From Mytilus californianus (Eukaryota; Mollusca; Bivalvia; Mytilida; Mytilidae): DNA of 64,000 bases. Positions 41,901 through 48,423 of the stretch are shown here, in pieces. The position numbers were made by a program, and so were the translations under genes. The notes below the pieces were generated by a model. That model did no database searches. It was not told the DNA's origin and worked only from the letters and a program-made list of their open reading frames with translations. Numbering within the stretch: position 1 is the stretch's first letter; each line of letters starts with the position of its first letter. Location: positions 79,637,955 to 79,701,954 of the forward strand of contig NW_026262581.1 in assembly GCF_021869535.1 (NCBI RefSeq), in the 5' to 3' direction.

Positions 41901-44900
41901 GTTTGGGGGTAATTGCTGAAACATTTAGGAATTGGGGGCCAAAAAGGGGCCAAAAATAAGCATTTTTCTAGTTTCCAGACAATAACTTGTGTTCAAGTGT
42001 ATGGATCTCTCTGAAATTGTACTGCAAGGTACCATACCACAAAGGGAAGGCTGGGATTGATGATGGGGGTAATTGCCTCAATATTTTAGGAATTAGGGGC
42101 CAAAAAGGGGCAAAAAACAAGCATTTTTCTAGTTTCAGGACAATAACTTGTGTGTAAGTGTATGGATCTTTCTGATAATGTACTACAAGGTTCCATATCA
42201 CAAAGGGAAAGCTGGGTTTGAGTTTGGGGGTAATTGCCCTAATTGTTTAGGAATTTGGGGCCAAAAGGGGCCAAAAATAAGCATTTTTCTAGTTTCCAGA
42301 CAATAACTTGTGTTCAAGTGTATGGATCTCTCTGAAATTGTACTGCAAGGTACCATACCACAAAGGGAAGGCTGGGATTGAGTTTGGGGGTGATGAATCA
42401 TAATGGGGTTCAAAAAATTTGGGGGGGGGGGATTTTTTTTTTTTTCCTTTTTTTTCTTTTTTTCCTTTTTTTTTTCTTTTAAAATTTTCCATTTTAAGTT
42501 GGTTATTTCTGATTTATATTTAAAAGCAAATAATAATGATATGGTAGGAGATACACACCAAACAGGATGTGTAAATTATTATATAATAAGTATTGTGCAA
42601 TAGCAAGAAATTTTCAATTGCACAGTATTGCACAATAGCAAGAAATCTTCAATTGCACAGTATTGCGCAATAGCAAGAAATCTTCAATTGCACAGTATTG
42701 CGCAATAGCAAGAAATATCCAATAGCACAATATTGCGCAATAGCAAGAAATTGTCAATTGTACAGTATTGCGCAATAGCAAGAAATATTTAATTGCACAG
42801 TATTGTGCAAAAGAAGATACTTCGTATAAATTGCTTATTTCTTGACCAATTTCAATGGGGTTTTATTCTTGAATTCTTGGGGTTCTTTAATATGCTGAAT
42901 CTAACCGTGTATTTAGTTTTTGGATTTTGGGCCCTGTTTTTAAATTGGTCCACATTGAGGTCCAAAGGGTCCAAAATTAAACTTTGTTTGATTTCATCAA
43001 AAATTGAATTATTGGGGTTCTTTGATATGCCGAATCTAACCGAGTATTTAGATTCTTAATTTTTGGTTCCGTTTTCAAATTGGTCTACATTAAGGTCCAA
43101 AGGGTCCAAAATTAAACTTGTTTTGATTTTAACAGAAATTGAATTCTTAGGGTTCTTTGATATGCTGAATCTAAACATGTATTTAGATTTTTGATTATGG
43201 GCCCAGTTTTCAAGTTGGTCCAAATCGGGGTCCAAAATTAAACTTTGTTTGATTTCAACAAAAATTGAATATATGGGGTTCTTTGATATGCTGAATCTAA
43301 CCATGTATTTAGATTTTTGATTTTTGGGCCCCGTTATCAACTTTGTCCACATTGAGGTCAAAAGGGTCCAAAATTAAACTTTGTTTGATTTCATCAAAAA
43401 TTTAATTCTTGGGGTTCTTTGATATGCTGAATCTAACCATGTATTTAGATTTTGGATATTGGACCATAATAGGTGAATGTCCAATTTAAAATTTTTAAGT
43501 TCTTAGACCACATTCATTCTGTGTCAGAAACCTATGCTGTGTCAAATATTTAATCACAATCCAAATGCAAATCTGTATCAAGCTTGAATGTTGTGTCCAT
43601 ACTTGCCCCAACTGTTCAGGGTTCGACCTCTGCAGTCGTATCAAGCTGCGCCCTGCGGAGCATTTTATTAGAAGTTACTATTAAAAATGCTGATTAAGGA
43701 ATATTAATTTTAGCCATGATTATGTATGTCATTTTCTATTTTAAGACTTTTATGATGTATTTAAATGGGTAATTATAGTTGCAAACTCCATTGGAAATTT
43801 GAATTGGGGGGGGGGGGGGGGGGGGGGTCAATTCGCAACAGCATAGTGTATTGCAAAAAAGCCTAAAAAAAAATTTTTTTGGGGGGGGGGGGGGATGGGG
43901 GAGTCAATTCACAACAGCATAGTGTATTGCACAAAAGCAAAAAATTAAATATTAATTCAAATCATATAACCAATTCTAAGTTCTTTGACTACTTTGACTA
44001 CAGTTATTCTGTGTCAGAAACCTATTATGTGTCAAATATTTAATTACAATCCAAATTCAGACCTGTATCAAGCGCAAATATTGTGTCCATTTTTGCCCCA
44101 ACTGTTCAGGGTTAGACCTCTGTGGTCATATCCAGCTGCGCTCGGCGAAGCAATTTATTAAACATTCAAATACAAAATAAAAGACAAATTGTGGTCTGTT
44201 TTGTAGGGTTCTTATAACAACTCAATTTTCAAACAGTTACAGATTATGCAGAGAGATTTTTCAACCCATAATAGGTTAACAGATCTGTTGATATTCATTA
44301 GCATAAGGTAGATTTCTATAACATCAGTTCAAAATTTTATGTTTTGAAAATACAACAATATCAATATGTATGGCACTTATATTATTATCATTGTTTCAGA
44401 TGACGTCAAATCTTTGTGATGCATTTACATAAATTATACATATACATTCCTATATTGTTCATATATTGACTGCATTGCAGTTGTTGATATACTTCTAATG
44501 TAAAAATCTTACATGTAATTAATATAAAGAGAACTCTGTTTAATTTTAGAGCTCAATTTAAATTATTATTAACACCTTCCATTGTGCGATTATCAATTAA
44601 GCATTATTATTTCCAGGGAGATACTTGTTTCTTTGAAAAGGAAGTGGAGGGAGATGAAGATAGTTCTGGTAAAAATGGATCTAATGAGTCAGGCTATGTA
44701 CATGTTGAGGAAAGCGAAGATGAACGGAAAAGGTTGCGAAGGCAGAGAAGAAAGGAAATGAATTTAAGCTATCAACTAATTCGTGCCAGAACCAGACAAT
44801 GCGCAAAATGTAAAGCACCTATTGAGAAAAATGGTGGGTAAGTGCACTGCTTATTGACAGCTCATAAGATGGTGTGATTTCGTTTTTTTTTTTTTTTTAC

Positions 44901-46740
44901 ATTGTTGTTTGAGTTATAATTGTTATTCAGGGTTGTTTTTGACTTGTCTGCTGGGTCACCTGTTATTAAATTGTAATGTCCACAGATGGGTTTTTTTTTC
45001 ACTTATTTTTAGCTACCTGCAATTTTTCAAAAAAATCTGCACTTGGTGAAAACGGGTAGAAAAGGCAACATTTCTAAAATTGTATGGCTTTGTATGGACA
45101 GTGCAGATATATGTTACATTGAATTTTAGAAAATTTCACCTCTAAATTAAATCTTCTTTGTACCTTGTAGAATGAAAACAACTATTGCACATCTACACAG
45201 GATATAAAACAGTATTGTATAAAATTTAAAAAAACACTGATGAAAAACTGAAACTGGAGTTCAGTCTAAAAATCTTTCAAGAAACAGATTACACTACTGA
45301 ATCTTGTGCAAAACAATATTTTTCCCCTCTCAACATTTATAATTTTTTTAAATATTTAAAACTCAGGAGCCTCACGTTTTAAATTAGAAACTTAAACTGT
45401 CTAGAATGGAGACAGACCATATTACAATTGATGCAGTGGTAGAATCTATATACTGGTATATATCTATATACAAGTCTATCATGAGACAAGTACCACACCA
45501 AGTAGAACTGAAAATACCTATATATGAAGTTGCATTGATAATTATGTCGTTAAAATAAAAAGACTGCACTAAAATTGCATGAAACAGAATAAATATTAGA
45601 TTATCATGATGTAAGTTTATCATTATTAAATGAATTTTTTTTCAGCTGCAACAAAGTGACATGTTCCAAGTGTGGTAATGCCATGTGTTGGGCTTGTGGG
45701 AGAGATATAACCAAGATATCTTATGCACATTTTTCTGACAACCCAAAATGTGGAAACTTTACTATAGATGATGATATTTTACAGATGCCTTTCAGAGATC
45801 CAACTCCACAGGTAAATTAATTGAAAGTAATTATTATCAAAAAAGGATAATTTTATGCATAGCTATTAAAGAAATTCAACATGCTTTACAAGCTGTATGT
45901 TGTTTTCATTACTACAATGGATCTAGAATACAATTAACAGTATATCTTTTAATATTGATTTGATTGATTATTGGAGTTTAAAGCCACTTTCAGCACTTTT
46001 GGCTGTAATGTGGCAATCAGTTTTTATTGGTGGAGAAAGTGGGAATTGCCAGTAGAAAACCTTGACCTTTGACAGGAAAACTGACAATCTTAATCATTTA
46101 AGATTGGAGGTGAACTGCCATGTGTGGAGTTGGAACTCTATCTTCCTAAGGTTTATTACTAAAAACCAATTTAGTTTGAAAGATTTAAGTCTAAAATCAA
46201 TTTGTAACTTTAGTCAAATACTTACCAAATGAACAAGTGGTTAACAACTGATACAATCAAGAGTTGGCAAAATAAAGAATCAAAAACTTGAATAATATGT
46301 TTCAATTTGTTTTGATTTTTTTTTAAACTGATAGCATATTGAATTAACCAAGATTAATGATTCAAGATAAATTGAATGTTTATTTAATCATTTAATTAAT
46401 TGACATTTTGTAGAATTATACTGAATTTGTAAATACTTCTTTTTTTTTATCTATATAGAAAGTAAGGGAAATAGAGGAGGCCATTTTAGAAGGTGGAGTA
46501 GTTGCAGAAAGAAATGTAAAAAGATGTCCTCATTGTCGACAGAGAAATTTAAGAGAAAACAGAAACAATCATATGAAATGTTGGAACTGTAAAAATAGTT
46601 TTTGTTTTCTTTGTTTTGAATTGATAAAACCACCATATACCAAACATTTCACGAATACTCTTTGTAAACAACACTCAAAGCATGATGTAGAAGATATGCA
46701 GCCAAGAAAACCAAGAAAGAAAGCTGATATGAATAGTTAA
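17857..46740 (+). CDS. RNF14: RNF14-like RWD-RBR E3 ubiquitin-protein ligase (11 exons, 582 aa)
   Basis: Exons: 17857-17940, 30799-30903, 34144-34264, 34840-35074, 35723-35839, 36860-37042, 38334-38433, 40258-40392, 44617-44837, 45646-45811, 46459-46740. All phases agree, giving 1749 nt including the stop. Domain order: RWD (about residues 20-195, with the YPS..PP motif at 129-135), RING1 (C238-C288), IBR (C327, C330, C343, C346, C351, C354, H359, C364), a charged linker (367-421), then RING2/Rcat (C422-C469) with the presumed catalytic Cys435 in GGCNK. RBR ligases take ubiquitin from an E2 onto this Cys before passing it to substrate. RNF14 of vertebrates has the same order but about 474 residues. 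Here a further Cys/His module follows (512-558) in which the catalytic position is Asn525. Introns are swollen by transposons. The orthologue-level name is inferred from domain order; a lineage-specific RNF14 paralogue is possible. Confidence 0.9.
17941..18775 (+). other. RNF14-like intron 1, left part
   Basis: AT-rich non-coding sequence before the antisense LINE. The LINE 3' untranslated end probably extends a little below 18776, but its exact border is unclear. Confidence 0.4.
18776..20528 (-). pseudogene. LINE ORF2, C-terminal part (RT and zinc-knuckle tail)
   Basis: It resumes the RT directly after the insertion: GKTFEYSFLNKLM, DLQFGFTKGLSPIM, ILDVKSAFDVVQH, IKQGVRQGG. The catalytic box reads CGDDIAF, keeping both Asp. 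A frameshift at about 19396-19408 separates the RT/thumb part (20487-19396) from a 210-codon tail (19408-18776). The tail ends with a CCHC-like motif (CQLCKTDNEDITHFLTTC). Insertion and frameshift make it non-functional. Confidence 0.88.
20529..24334. mobile_element. PIF/Harbinger-like element with about 315-bp TIRs, 3806 bp, inside LINE ORF2
   Basis: Both ends start gggatcatagatttattc. The first ~115 bases are virtually identical and similarity continues to about 315 bases (20529-20845 versus 24015-24334). The target duplication is TTA (20526-20528, 24335-24337), the 3-bp TWA target typical of PIF/Harbinger. Each TIR carries the perfect palindrome ctccgagcatgctcggag. No transposase ORF. The interior is AT-rich and holds a tandem-repeat element at 22298-23830. 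Removing the element and one TTA restores the LINE reading frame exactly. Confidence 0.85.
22298..23830 (+). mobile_element. Tandem-repeat element (ccatgaaaatgaggtcaagg units), Helentron-like layout
   Basis: About eight units of roughly 145-165 bp carry gaaccatgaaaatgaggtca and a nearby catgtacaccttacaatc-type block. Two longer blocks (about 22700-23100 and 23150-23540) are near copies of each other, showing higher-order duplication. The 5' motif tgtctcgcc (22322) has an inverted relative ggctcgaca (23812). The 3' end is a hairpin with a perfect 8-bp stem tgtcgagc / gctcgaca (23784-23820). Confidence 0.75.
24335..25985 (-). pseudogene. LINE ORF2, N-terminal part (APE endonuclease, start of RT)
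   Basis: Endonuclease motifs appear in order: NIEGLKTNIAYLHSL and LCLQEHF just after ORF1, then VSILWP, INAYMPT, VLAGDLNGIL, SSQIDYILVQ and TSAHSIV. The last motif is usually SDH, so Asp is replaced by Ala. A one-base frameshift lies in an A8 run near 25843-25850, between LCLQEHFLWD and the long frame starting MEDHT (25829). After a lysine-rich connector the RT begins (LNTKKSPDEFGLTAEHLKYA, NYRGITVTP). It stops exactly at the transposon insertion; the in-frame residues after TPI come from that element. Confidence 0.85.
25986..28139 (-). CDS. LINE ORF1 protein with PHD finger and Met/Pro-rich repeats (about 717 codons)
   Basis: An open frame of 717 codons. A Cys4-His-Cys3 PHD zinc finger is clear: C102, C105, C115, C118, H123, C126, C145, C148. 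A predicted coiled coil follows (about 297-325, ILNLENEIKHMKAVLD). A low-complexity domain at about 430-560 has many repeats of an 11-12 residue unit such as NPMHIPPNLMQM. ORF1 proteins bind the LINE RNA; the PHD finger may add protein or chromatin contacts (inference). The frame begins at a GTG with an upstream stop, so the original N-terminus is probably missing. It overlaps the ORF2 frame region by only a few bases. Confidence 0.85.
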   Translation of the reverse strand: MLTNDHREINILNNSIQTYLSQLRNCSSETIRKSIAQEKNKKERLNNPDEEILCIEQTANTEVKQVRSETCLRKKREQSEFKDEQSNPAGNTNITSPDNFICPYCNKYVDEGIGCDRCDYWYHYQCENLSSKVGENELKQLDYICILCNDDILYERRNITECDPSTEDDNIDICTNTGSTQDEQEEIQHNAQIRSRNELDPITISIDQELPPRSNNIQNQMREKIDREETDLKLIFKPTTNERTEGTAKSKQRPVIGNETGPTINMAENVKEKRTNESLVKKNQKGTKSKNDKEETIIAQKTRILNLENEIKHMKAVLDTVTRREESQQNVQAQQPITDNIHVGVLGPNSDTHNTYIYQQLQNEMKEMHLENRLKIMENQMMQNMCIQTALTTQMALQNRHSIPHHHGLYQGLPGNGHYIQPNVMQSYMHAPPYAFHNTHIPTQPVLNPMCMPPIPMHMPPNIMHMPQNLMQMTTNPMHIPPNLMQMMPNPMHIPPNLMQMTPNPMHIPPNPMHNFMQMPMNPMHNFIQAPPNSMHNLQMPPNTIHNFRHMPRTPTYNSRTEYGTTRQNMHINQDYNGAQLQQNMPTHNTENRTTSQHMRYPNESVMSRSTDEQQPPIDMHTVDIEPHSTTTDIQENNNETLPQNNCEQNVETEVIQNVSEEINNKPNRVQKEDYTQDESNLMGLQQSSNNGHHFRITSQKGLPPELSERKTNHQEI
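28348..28402. repeat. Short near-perfect inverted repeat (hairpin)
   Basis: Arms containing aaacaaggatttgta and tacaaatccttgttt are separated by about 15 bases. It would form a stem of about 18 bp. No known RNA gene was recognised. Confidence 0.6.
28710..28920. repeat. G-run and 'tttcgggatt' low-complexity repeat
   Basis: A run of about 20 G is followed by irregular repeats of cgggat / tttcggg units (28748-28900). It is unlike the flanking AT-rich intron and looks like a dispersed repeat end. Confidence 0.6.
29762..30011. mobile_element. MITE with about 50-bp terminal inverted repeats
   Basis: The left end tctgattaaactacagatcc and the inverted right end tctgattaaaatacagatcc continue in parallel for about 50 bases (..tttgcttacaaggatctga). 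The total is about 250 bp with no coding capacity. It lies in intron 1. Confidence 0.75.
30065..30383. mobile_element. 319-bp MITE with cagggttctcactaa ends
   Basis: Perfect 15-bp inverted ends cagggttctcactaa. Flanks share tgatat (30059-30064, 30384-30389). The end sequence is hAT-like, although only six duplicated bases match. A related element is at 33244. Confidence 0.78.
30799..30903 (+). CDS. RNF14: RNF14-like exon 2 (RWD start)
   Basis: The exon has a ttgtacag acceptor, 35 codons in phase 0 and a CAG|gtatca donor. It encodes VLVFQSLFEVEGDQRFSI..., the typical first helix and turn of an RWD domain. A transposon starts only 19 bases after the donor. Confidence 0.88.
30923..33041 (+). 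mobile_element. Composite 'atacgaccgc' element, copy A (intron 2)
   Basis: A 30-bp 5' palindrome (arms atacgac..gca / tgcggtcgtat) is followed by three different tandem arrays in fixed order. These are ~165-bp units (30985-31900), a pyrimidine tract (31940-31990), ~37-bp units (32103-32310) and ~125-bp units (32370-32850). Near the 3' end tgcggtcgtat (33005-33015) is the exact inverse of the 5' arm, followed by a weak stem. It starts 19 bases after the exon 2 donor. No protein is encoded; long apparent ORFs are translated repeats. Confidence 0.8.
32103..32310 (+). repeat. 37-bp minisatellite (copy A)
   Basis: About six units of gcaatagcaagaaatcttca + attgcacagtatt(gc). It recurs at 42592-42800 in the second copy of the element. 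Confidence 0.85.
33244..33396. mobile_element. 153-bp MITE with cagagttctc ends
   Basis: Ends cagagttctc and gagaactctg. Flanks share ttatatc. It resembles the ends of the 30065-30383 element. Confidence 0.65.
33790..34020 (+). repeat. Degraded dispersed repeat (intron 2)
   Basis: It follows the order of the family at 35336 (gaagatgtaatatgattg; cagccttcaacaatgaac; aactaactgcctaattta) with many substitutions. Confidence 0.6.
34144..34264 (+). CDS. RNF14: RNF14-like exon 3 (RWD)
   Basis: The acceptor atttattatag is followed by FLVPVKSPYELMTVNV..., a beta-strand segment of the RWD fold. The donor is A|gtatgt. Other AGs a few bases downstream give stops or wrong phase. Confidence 0.8.
34840..35074 (+). 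CDS. RNF14: RNF14-like exon 4 (RWD core)
   Basis: Acceptor ttttttag, donor AG|gtgagt. The exon encodes the RWD core with LTVVLTPGYPSFEPPIF and LDRLWNECPSMPILFSWIDW, closely paralleling the Y-P-S..P-P and LW..........W pattern of RNF14. Confidence 0.93.
35336..35700 (+). repeat. Well-preserved dispersed mussel-type repeat (intron 4)
   Basis: It starts aagaagatgtggtatgatgg. The internal landmarks are gagacaactctccaccaggg, ggccttcaacaatttg, gggctgatttatgtac and ggctcctgtcttgggacagg. This copy joins segments seen separately at 13455, 37655 and 57060. No ORF. Confidence 0.8.
35723..35839 (+). CDS. RNF14: RNF14-like exon 5 (RWD end, acidic linker)
   Basis: Acceptor tatttcag, donor AG|gtatta. It begins SYLGISDKVFV, completing the last RWD helix, then runs into an acidic linker (DDDIDTR...DNIDDTVNEML). 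Confidence 0.9.
35990..36180 (+). repeat. Second dispersed repeat type (aggaatatgacagttgtt)
   Basis: It has the block caggaatatgacagttg, gattgagcttttgattttgc and tttgatggaggactttcc, which reads as decayed repeat sequence. There is only one copy here, so the assignment relies on recognition of a common mussel repeat. Confidence 0.45.
36181..36859 (+). other. RNF14-like intron 5, right part
   Basis: AT-rich with no recognised repeat or gene. Confidence 0.35.
36860..37042 (+). CDS. RNF14: RNF14-like exon 6 (RING1)
   Basis: Acceptor ttatttcag, donor TT|gtaagt. It carries most RING1 ligands: CGIC, then C256-x-H258, then C261-x2-C264. The remaining Cys pair is in exon 7. Confidence 0.95.
37655..37877 (+). 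repeat. Dispersed gatgtggtatgattgcc repeat (intron 6)
   Basis: aaataaggagatgtggtatg followed by attgccaatgagacaac, accgtacggccttcaacaa and ctaacggcctaatttata. It is the best-preserved family head in the window. Confidence 0.8.
37878..37990 (+). repeat. SINE 3' fragment
   Basis: It shares gattgttagttttcccgccg, agccaacagtgctgaaag and gttaaacaccaacaatcaat with the SINE at 5989. The tRNA-like head is missing. Confidence 0.75.
38110..38308 (+). repeat. tRNA-derived SINE next to RNF14-like exon 7
   Basis: A degraded tRNA-like head (aatggtgtccaaatggtctt, gaggttgtgagttcacttgg) is followed by the common body and an aatcaatcaac tail. It ends about 25 bases before exon 7. Confidence 0.75.
38334..38433 (+). 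CDS. RNF14: RNF14-like exon 7 (RING1 end)
   Basis: Acceptor caattttag, donor CAG|gttatt. It encodes LCPEPKCETEIRPYILKEVL... with the last RING1 Cys pair (C283, C288). A SINE ends about 25 bases before the exon and supplies or abuts the acceptor tract. Confidence 0.93.
38434..39905 (+). other. RNF14-like intron 7
   Basis: AT-rich with no recognised repeat before 39906. Several short ORFs lack family signals. Confidence 0.35.
39906..40215 (+). mobile_element. Short 'taccccccgc'-type element, Helentron-like layout
   Basis: The 5' palindrome (tacccccgc...gtgggggta, 39906-39931) is followed by a tctgtctgtccgtccgtc microsatellite. The inverted motif gcgggggta is at 40182-40190, and a gagc-agta-gctc hairpin at 40199-40210. 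It ends about 45 bases before RNF14-like exon 8. Confidence 0.75.
40258..40392 (+). CDS. RNF14: RNF14-like exon 8 (IBR)
   Basis: Acceptor atttttcag, donor CAG|gtaaac. It encodes YCPRCQ...HCLSCLFTFCTKCLEKWHQ, seven of the eight IBR zinc ligands. The eighth (C364) is the fourth residue of exon 9. Confidence 0.95.
40742..41235 (+). mobile_element. 'atacgaccgc' element, 5' part only (copy C, intron 8)
   Basis: It has the 5' palindrome at 40742-40771 and about two 165-bp units, then stops. A second, complete copy begins 14 bases later. No 3' end. Confidence 0.75.
41249..43672 (+). mobile_element. Composite 'atacgaccgc' element, copy B (intron 8)
   Basis: Same order as copy A: 5' palindrome, ~165-bp units (41290-42400), a G then pyrimidine tract (42418-42480), ~37-bp units (42592-42800) and ~125-bp units (42870-43460). 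The 3' end has tgcagtcgtat (43631-43641), inverse of the 5' arm. A hairpin gctgcgc-cct-gcggagc (43645-43661) with one mismatch follows. The right halves of A and B are nearly identical, so both are fairly young. Confidence 0.82.
43800..43945. repeat. Poly-G runs within a short duplication
   Basis: Two G runs (about 20 G near 43806-43827 and about 12 G near 43881) each precede tcaattc-caacagcatag, so the segment is duplicated. They are potential G-quadruplex sequences. Confidence 0.7.
43975..44165 (+). mobile_element. 3' fragment of the 'atacgaccgc' element (copy D)
   Basis: It matches the 3' part of copy B (ctgtgtcagaaacctat; ccccaactgttcagggtt). It ends with tgtggtcatat and a hairpin gctgcgc-tcg-gcgaagc with one mismatch. 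Confidence 0.75.
44617..44837 (+). CDS. RNF14: RNF14-like exon 9 (IBR end, basic linker, RING2 start)
   Basis: Acceptor atttccag, donor GG|gtaagt. It encodes GDTCFF, an acidic then strongly basic helical linker, and the first RING2 pair C422-x2-C425. The donor splits the Gly codon just before catalytic Cys435. Confidence 0.94.
44838..45645 (+). other. RNF14-like intron 9
   Basis: Non-coding, AT-rich; a T run near 44884. No recognised repeat. Confidence 0.35.
45646..45811 (+). CDS. RNF14: RNF14-like exon 10 (catalytic RING2)
   Basis: Acceptor tttttttcag, donor CAG|gtaaat. The first full codon is the presumed catalytic Cys435 (GGCNKVTCSKCG). The rest of RING2 follows: C440, C443, C448, C451, H462 and C469. 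Confidence 0.94.
45955..46145 (-). repeat. Inverted SINE copy (intron 10)
   Basis: Reading the minus strand gives the SINE body: caccaat-like tail, then the inverse of ttaaagccactttcagcac and tttttattggtggagaaag. The tRNA-like head is absent. Confidence 0.7.
46459..46740 (+). CDS. RNF14: RNF14-like exon 11 (extra C-terminal RING2-like module, stop)
   Basis: Acceptor atctatatag; 93 codons then TAA. It encodes a second set of ligands with RING2 spacing: C512, C515, C530, C533, C538, C541, H552, C558. Asn525 stands where RING2 has its catalytic Cys. It ends in a basic tail (QPRKPRKKADMNS). Confidence 0.92.
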   Translation, partial: KVREIEEAILEGGVVAERNVKRCPHCRQRNLRENRNNHMKCWNCKNSFCFLCFELIKPPYTKHFTNTLCKQHSKHDVEDMQPRKPRKKADMNS

Positions 46741-46814
46741 TAGAAATTAGAAGTTAAGTTTAAAATGAATCAAAAGGTATCAATACCAATAATCCAAATG
46801 ACAGTCAATATTTA

Positions 46815-47250
46815 TGCCCCCGTCGTAGCGGAGGGGGCATAAAGTTTTACCCTTGTCCGTCTGTACGTATGTCCATCCGTACGTCCCGAAGTTGGTTTCC
46901 GTTCTCTAACTTTAGTTTGCCTCAACTAAATGTTATGAAACTTATACACAATGCTTATTACCACATAATACAGATCAAGTTTCGAAATTGGGTGGCGTCA
47001 CTTTTACCGTTCTTTAATTATGCCCCTTTATAAACATAAAAATTGCTGAATATTTCGTTTCAGTTCTCTAACTTTAGTTTGCCTCAACCAAATGTTATGA
47101 GACTTATACACAATGCTTATTACTACAAAACTCAGATCAAGTACAAATTTGGGTAGGGTCACTTTTACCGTTCTTCAGTTATGTTCCTTTATATCTTTAT
47201 ATGATATGCAAGCGGGAGCATCATCTGTGTCCCATGGACACATTCCACAT
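46815..47250 (+). mobile_element. 'tgcccccgtcg' element, Helentron-like layout, 74 bases after the RNF14-like stop
   Basis: 5' palindrome at 46815-46839 (tgccccc...gggggca), a gtccgtctgtacg microsatellite, then two ~175-bp units (ctctaactttagtttgcctc; gaaacttatacacaatgctt). The inverted motif gcgggagca is at 47212-47220. A perfect hairpin tgtgtcc-cat-ggacaca (47226-47242) follows. It may lie in the 3' UTR. Confidence 0.8.
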
Positions 47251-47472
47251 TTATTTTTTTAGTATTAGTTAAAAATATTTCAAACCACAAATTATAAACT
47301 GTTTTAAGAGGAATGCAATGTTTTAAAATATAAAAAAACCCAGTAAAAATAGTATTAAAATCATCAATAAAAAGTTAGATAATGAATTAGAATAGTAGAA
47401 AATTGTTTCTGAAGTTTACTGATGTTTTTAACAGTCTTGACATTCACTTTACCTAGTAGGATCAGGTCTTTT

Positions 47473-48250
47473 TATATGACCGCAAAATTTTTGCCTTCGT
47501 TTTATGTTATGGTAATGTCTGCTTCATCGTCCGAAAACATTATGGTTAGCAGACAATAACTTGAGTATTAGCGTATGAATCTCTATAAAATTTTAGTAAA
47601 AGGTTCTATACCACAATAGGAAGGTTGGGATTGATTTTGGGGGTTATTGTCTTAGCTGTTTTGTAATTCTGGGTCAAAAAGTGGCCAAAAACAAGCATTT
47701 TTCCGGTTCCCAGACAATAACTTTGTTCACAGACAATAACATGAGTATAAGTGTATGGATCTCTATGAAATTTTAGCACAAGGTTCCATACCACAATAGG
47801 AGGGTTGGGATTGATTTTTTTGGGAGTTATTGTCGTAGCTGTTTAGTAATTAGGGGCTAAAAAGTGGCCAAAAACAAGCATTTTTCTGGTTCGCAGACAA
47901 TAACTTTGTTCACAGACAATAACATGAATATAAGTGTATGGATCTCTATGAAATTTTAGCACAAGGTTCCATACCACAATAGGAGGGTTGGAGTTATTGT
48001 CATAGCTGTTTAGTAATTAGGGGCCAAAAAGGGGCCAAAAACAAGCATTTTTTTTGTTTTATGTATTAGAGTATGGATCTCTATGAAATTTTACCACAAG
48101 GTTCCATATTTGAACAGAAAAGTTGGGATCGATTCTGAGGATCATGGCCCAAACCGTATATGAATTAGGGTGCGAAAAGGGGCCAAAAAACTAGGATTTT
48201 TTAGTTTCAGGACAATAACTTGAGTATAAGTCTATGGATTGCTATTTATA
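47473..48250 (+). mobile_element. Diverged 5' part of the 'atacgaccgc' element (copy E)
   Basis: It begins atatgaccgcaaaatttttg, then about four 165-bp-type units (gacaataac..gagtat..gtatggatctct..ggttccataccacaa). No 3' end. Confidence 0.7.
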
Positions 48251-48423
48251 ATATATTGTGGTAAGATATGGTTGGCATGCCTGAATGAAATTTTAAAAAT
48301 AGAGTATATTAAGAACAGCAAGTGTTAAAAAGCAAATTGAGATATTGAATTAAATAATTTTGAAATAAATGTAAATTTAATTTTTGATTAGATATGATAT
48401 TAAATATATTTTTTCTTTAATTA

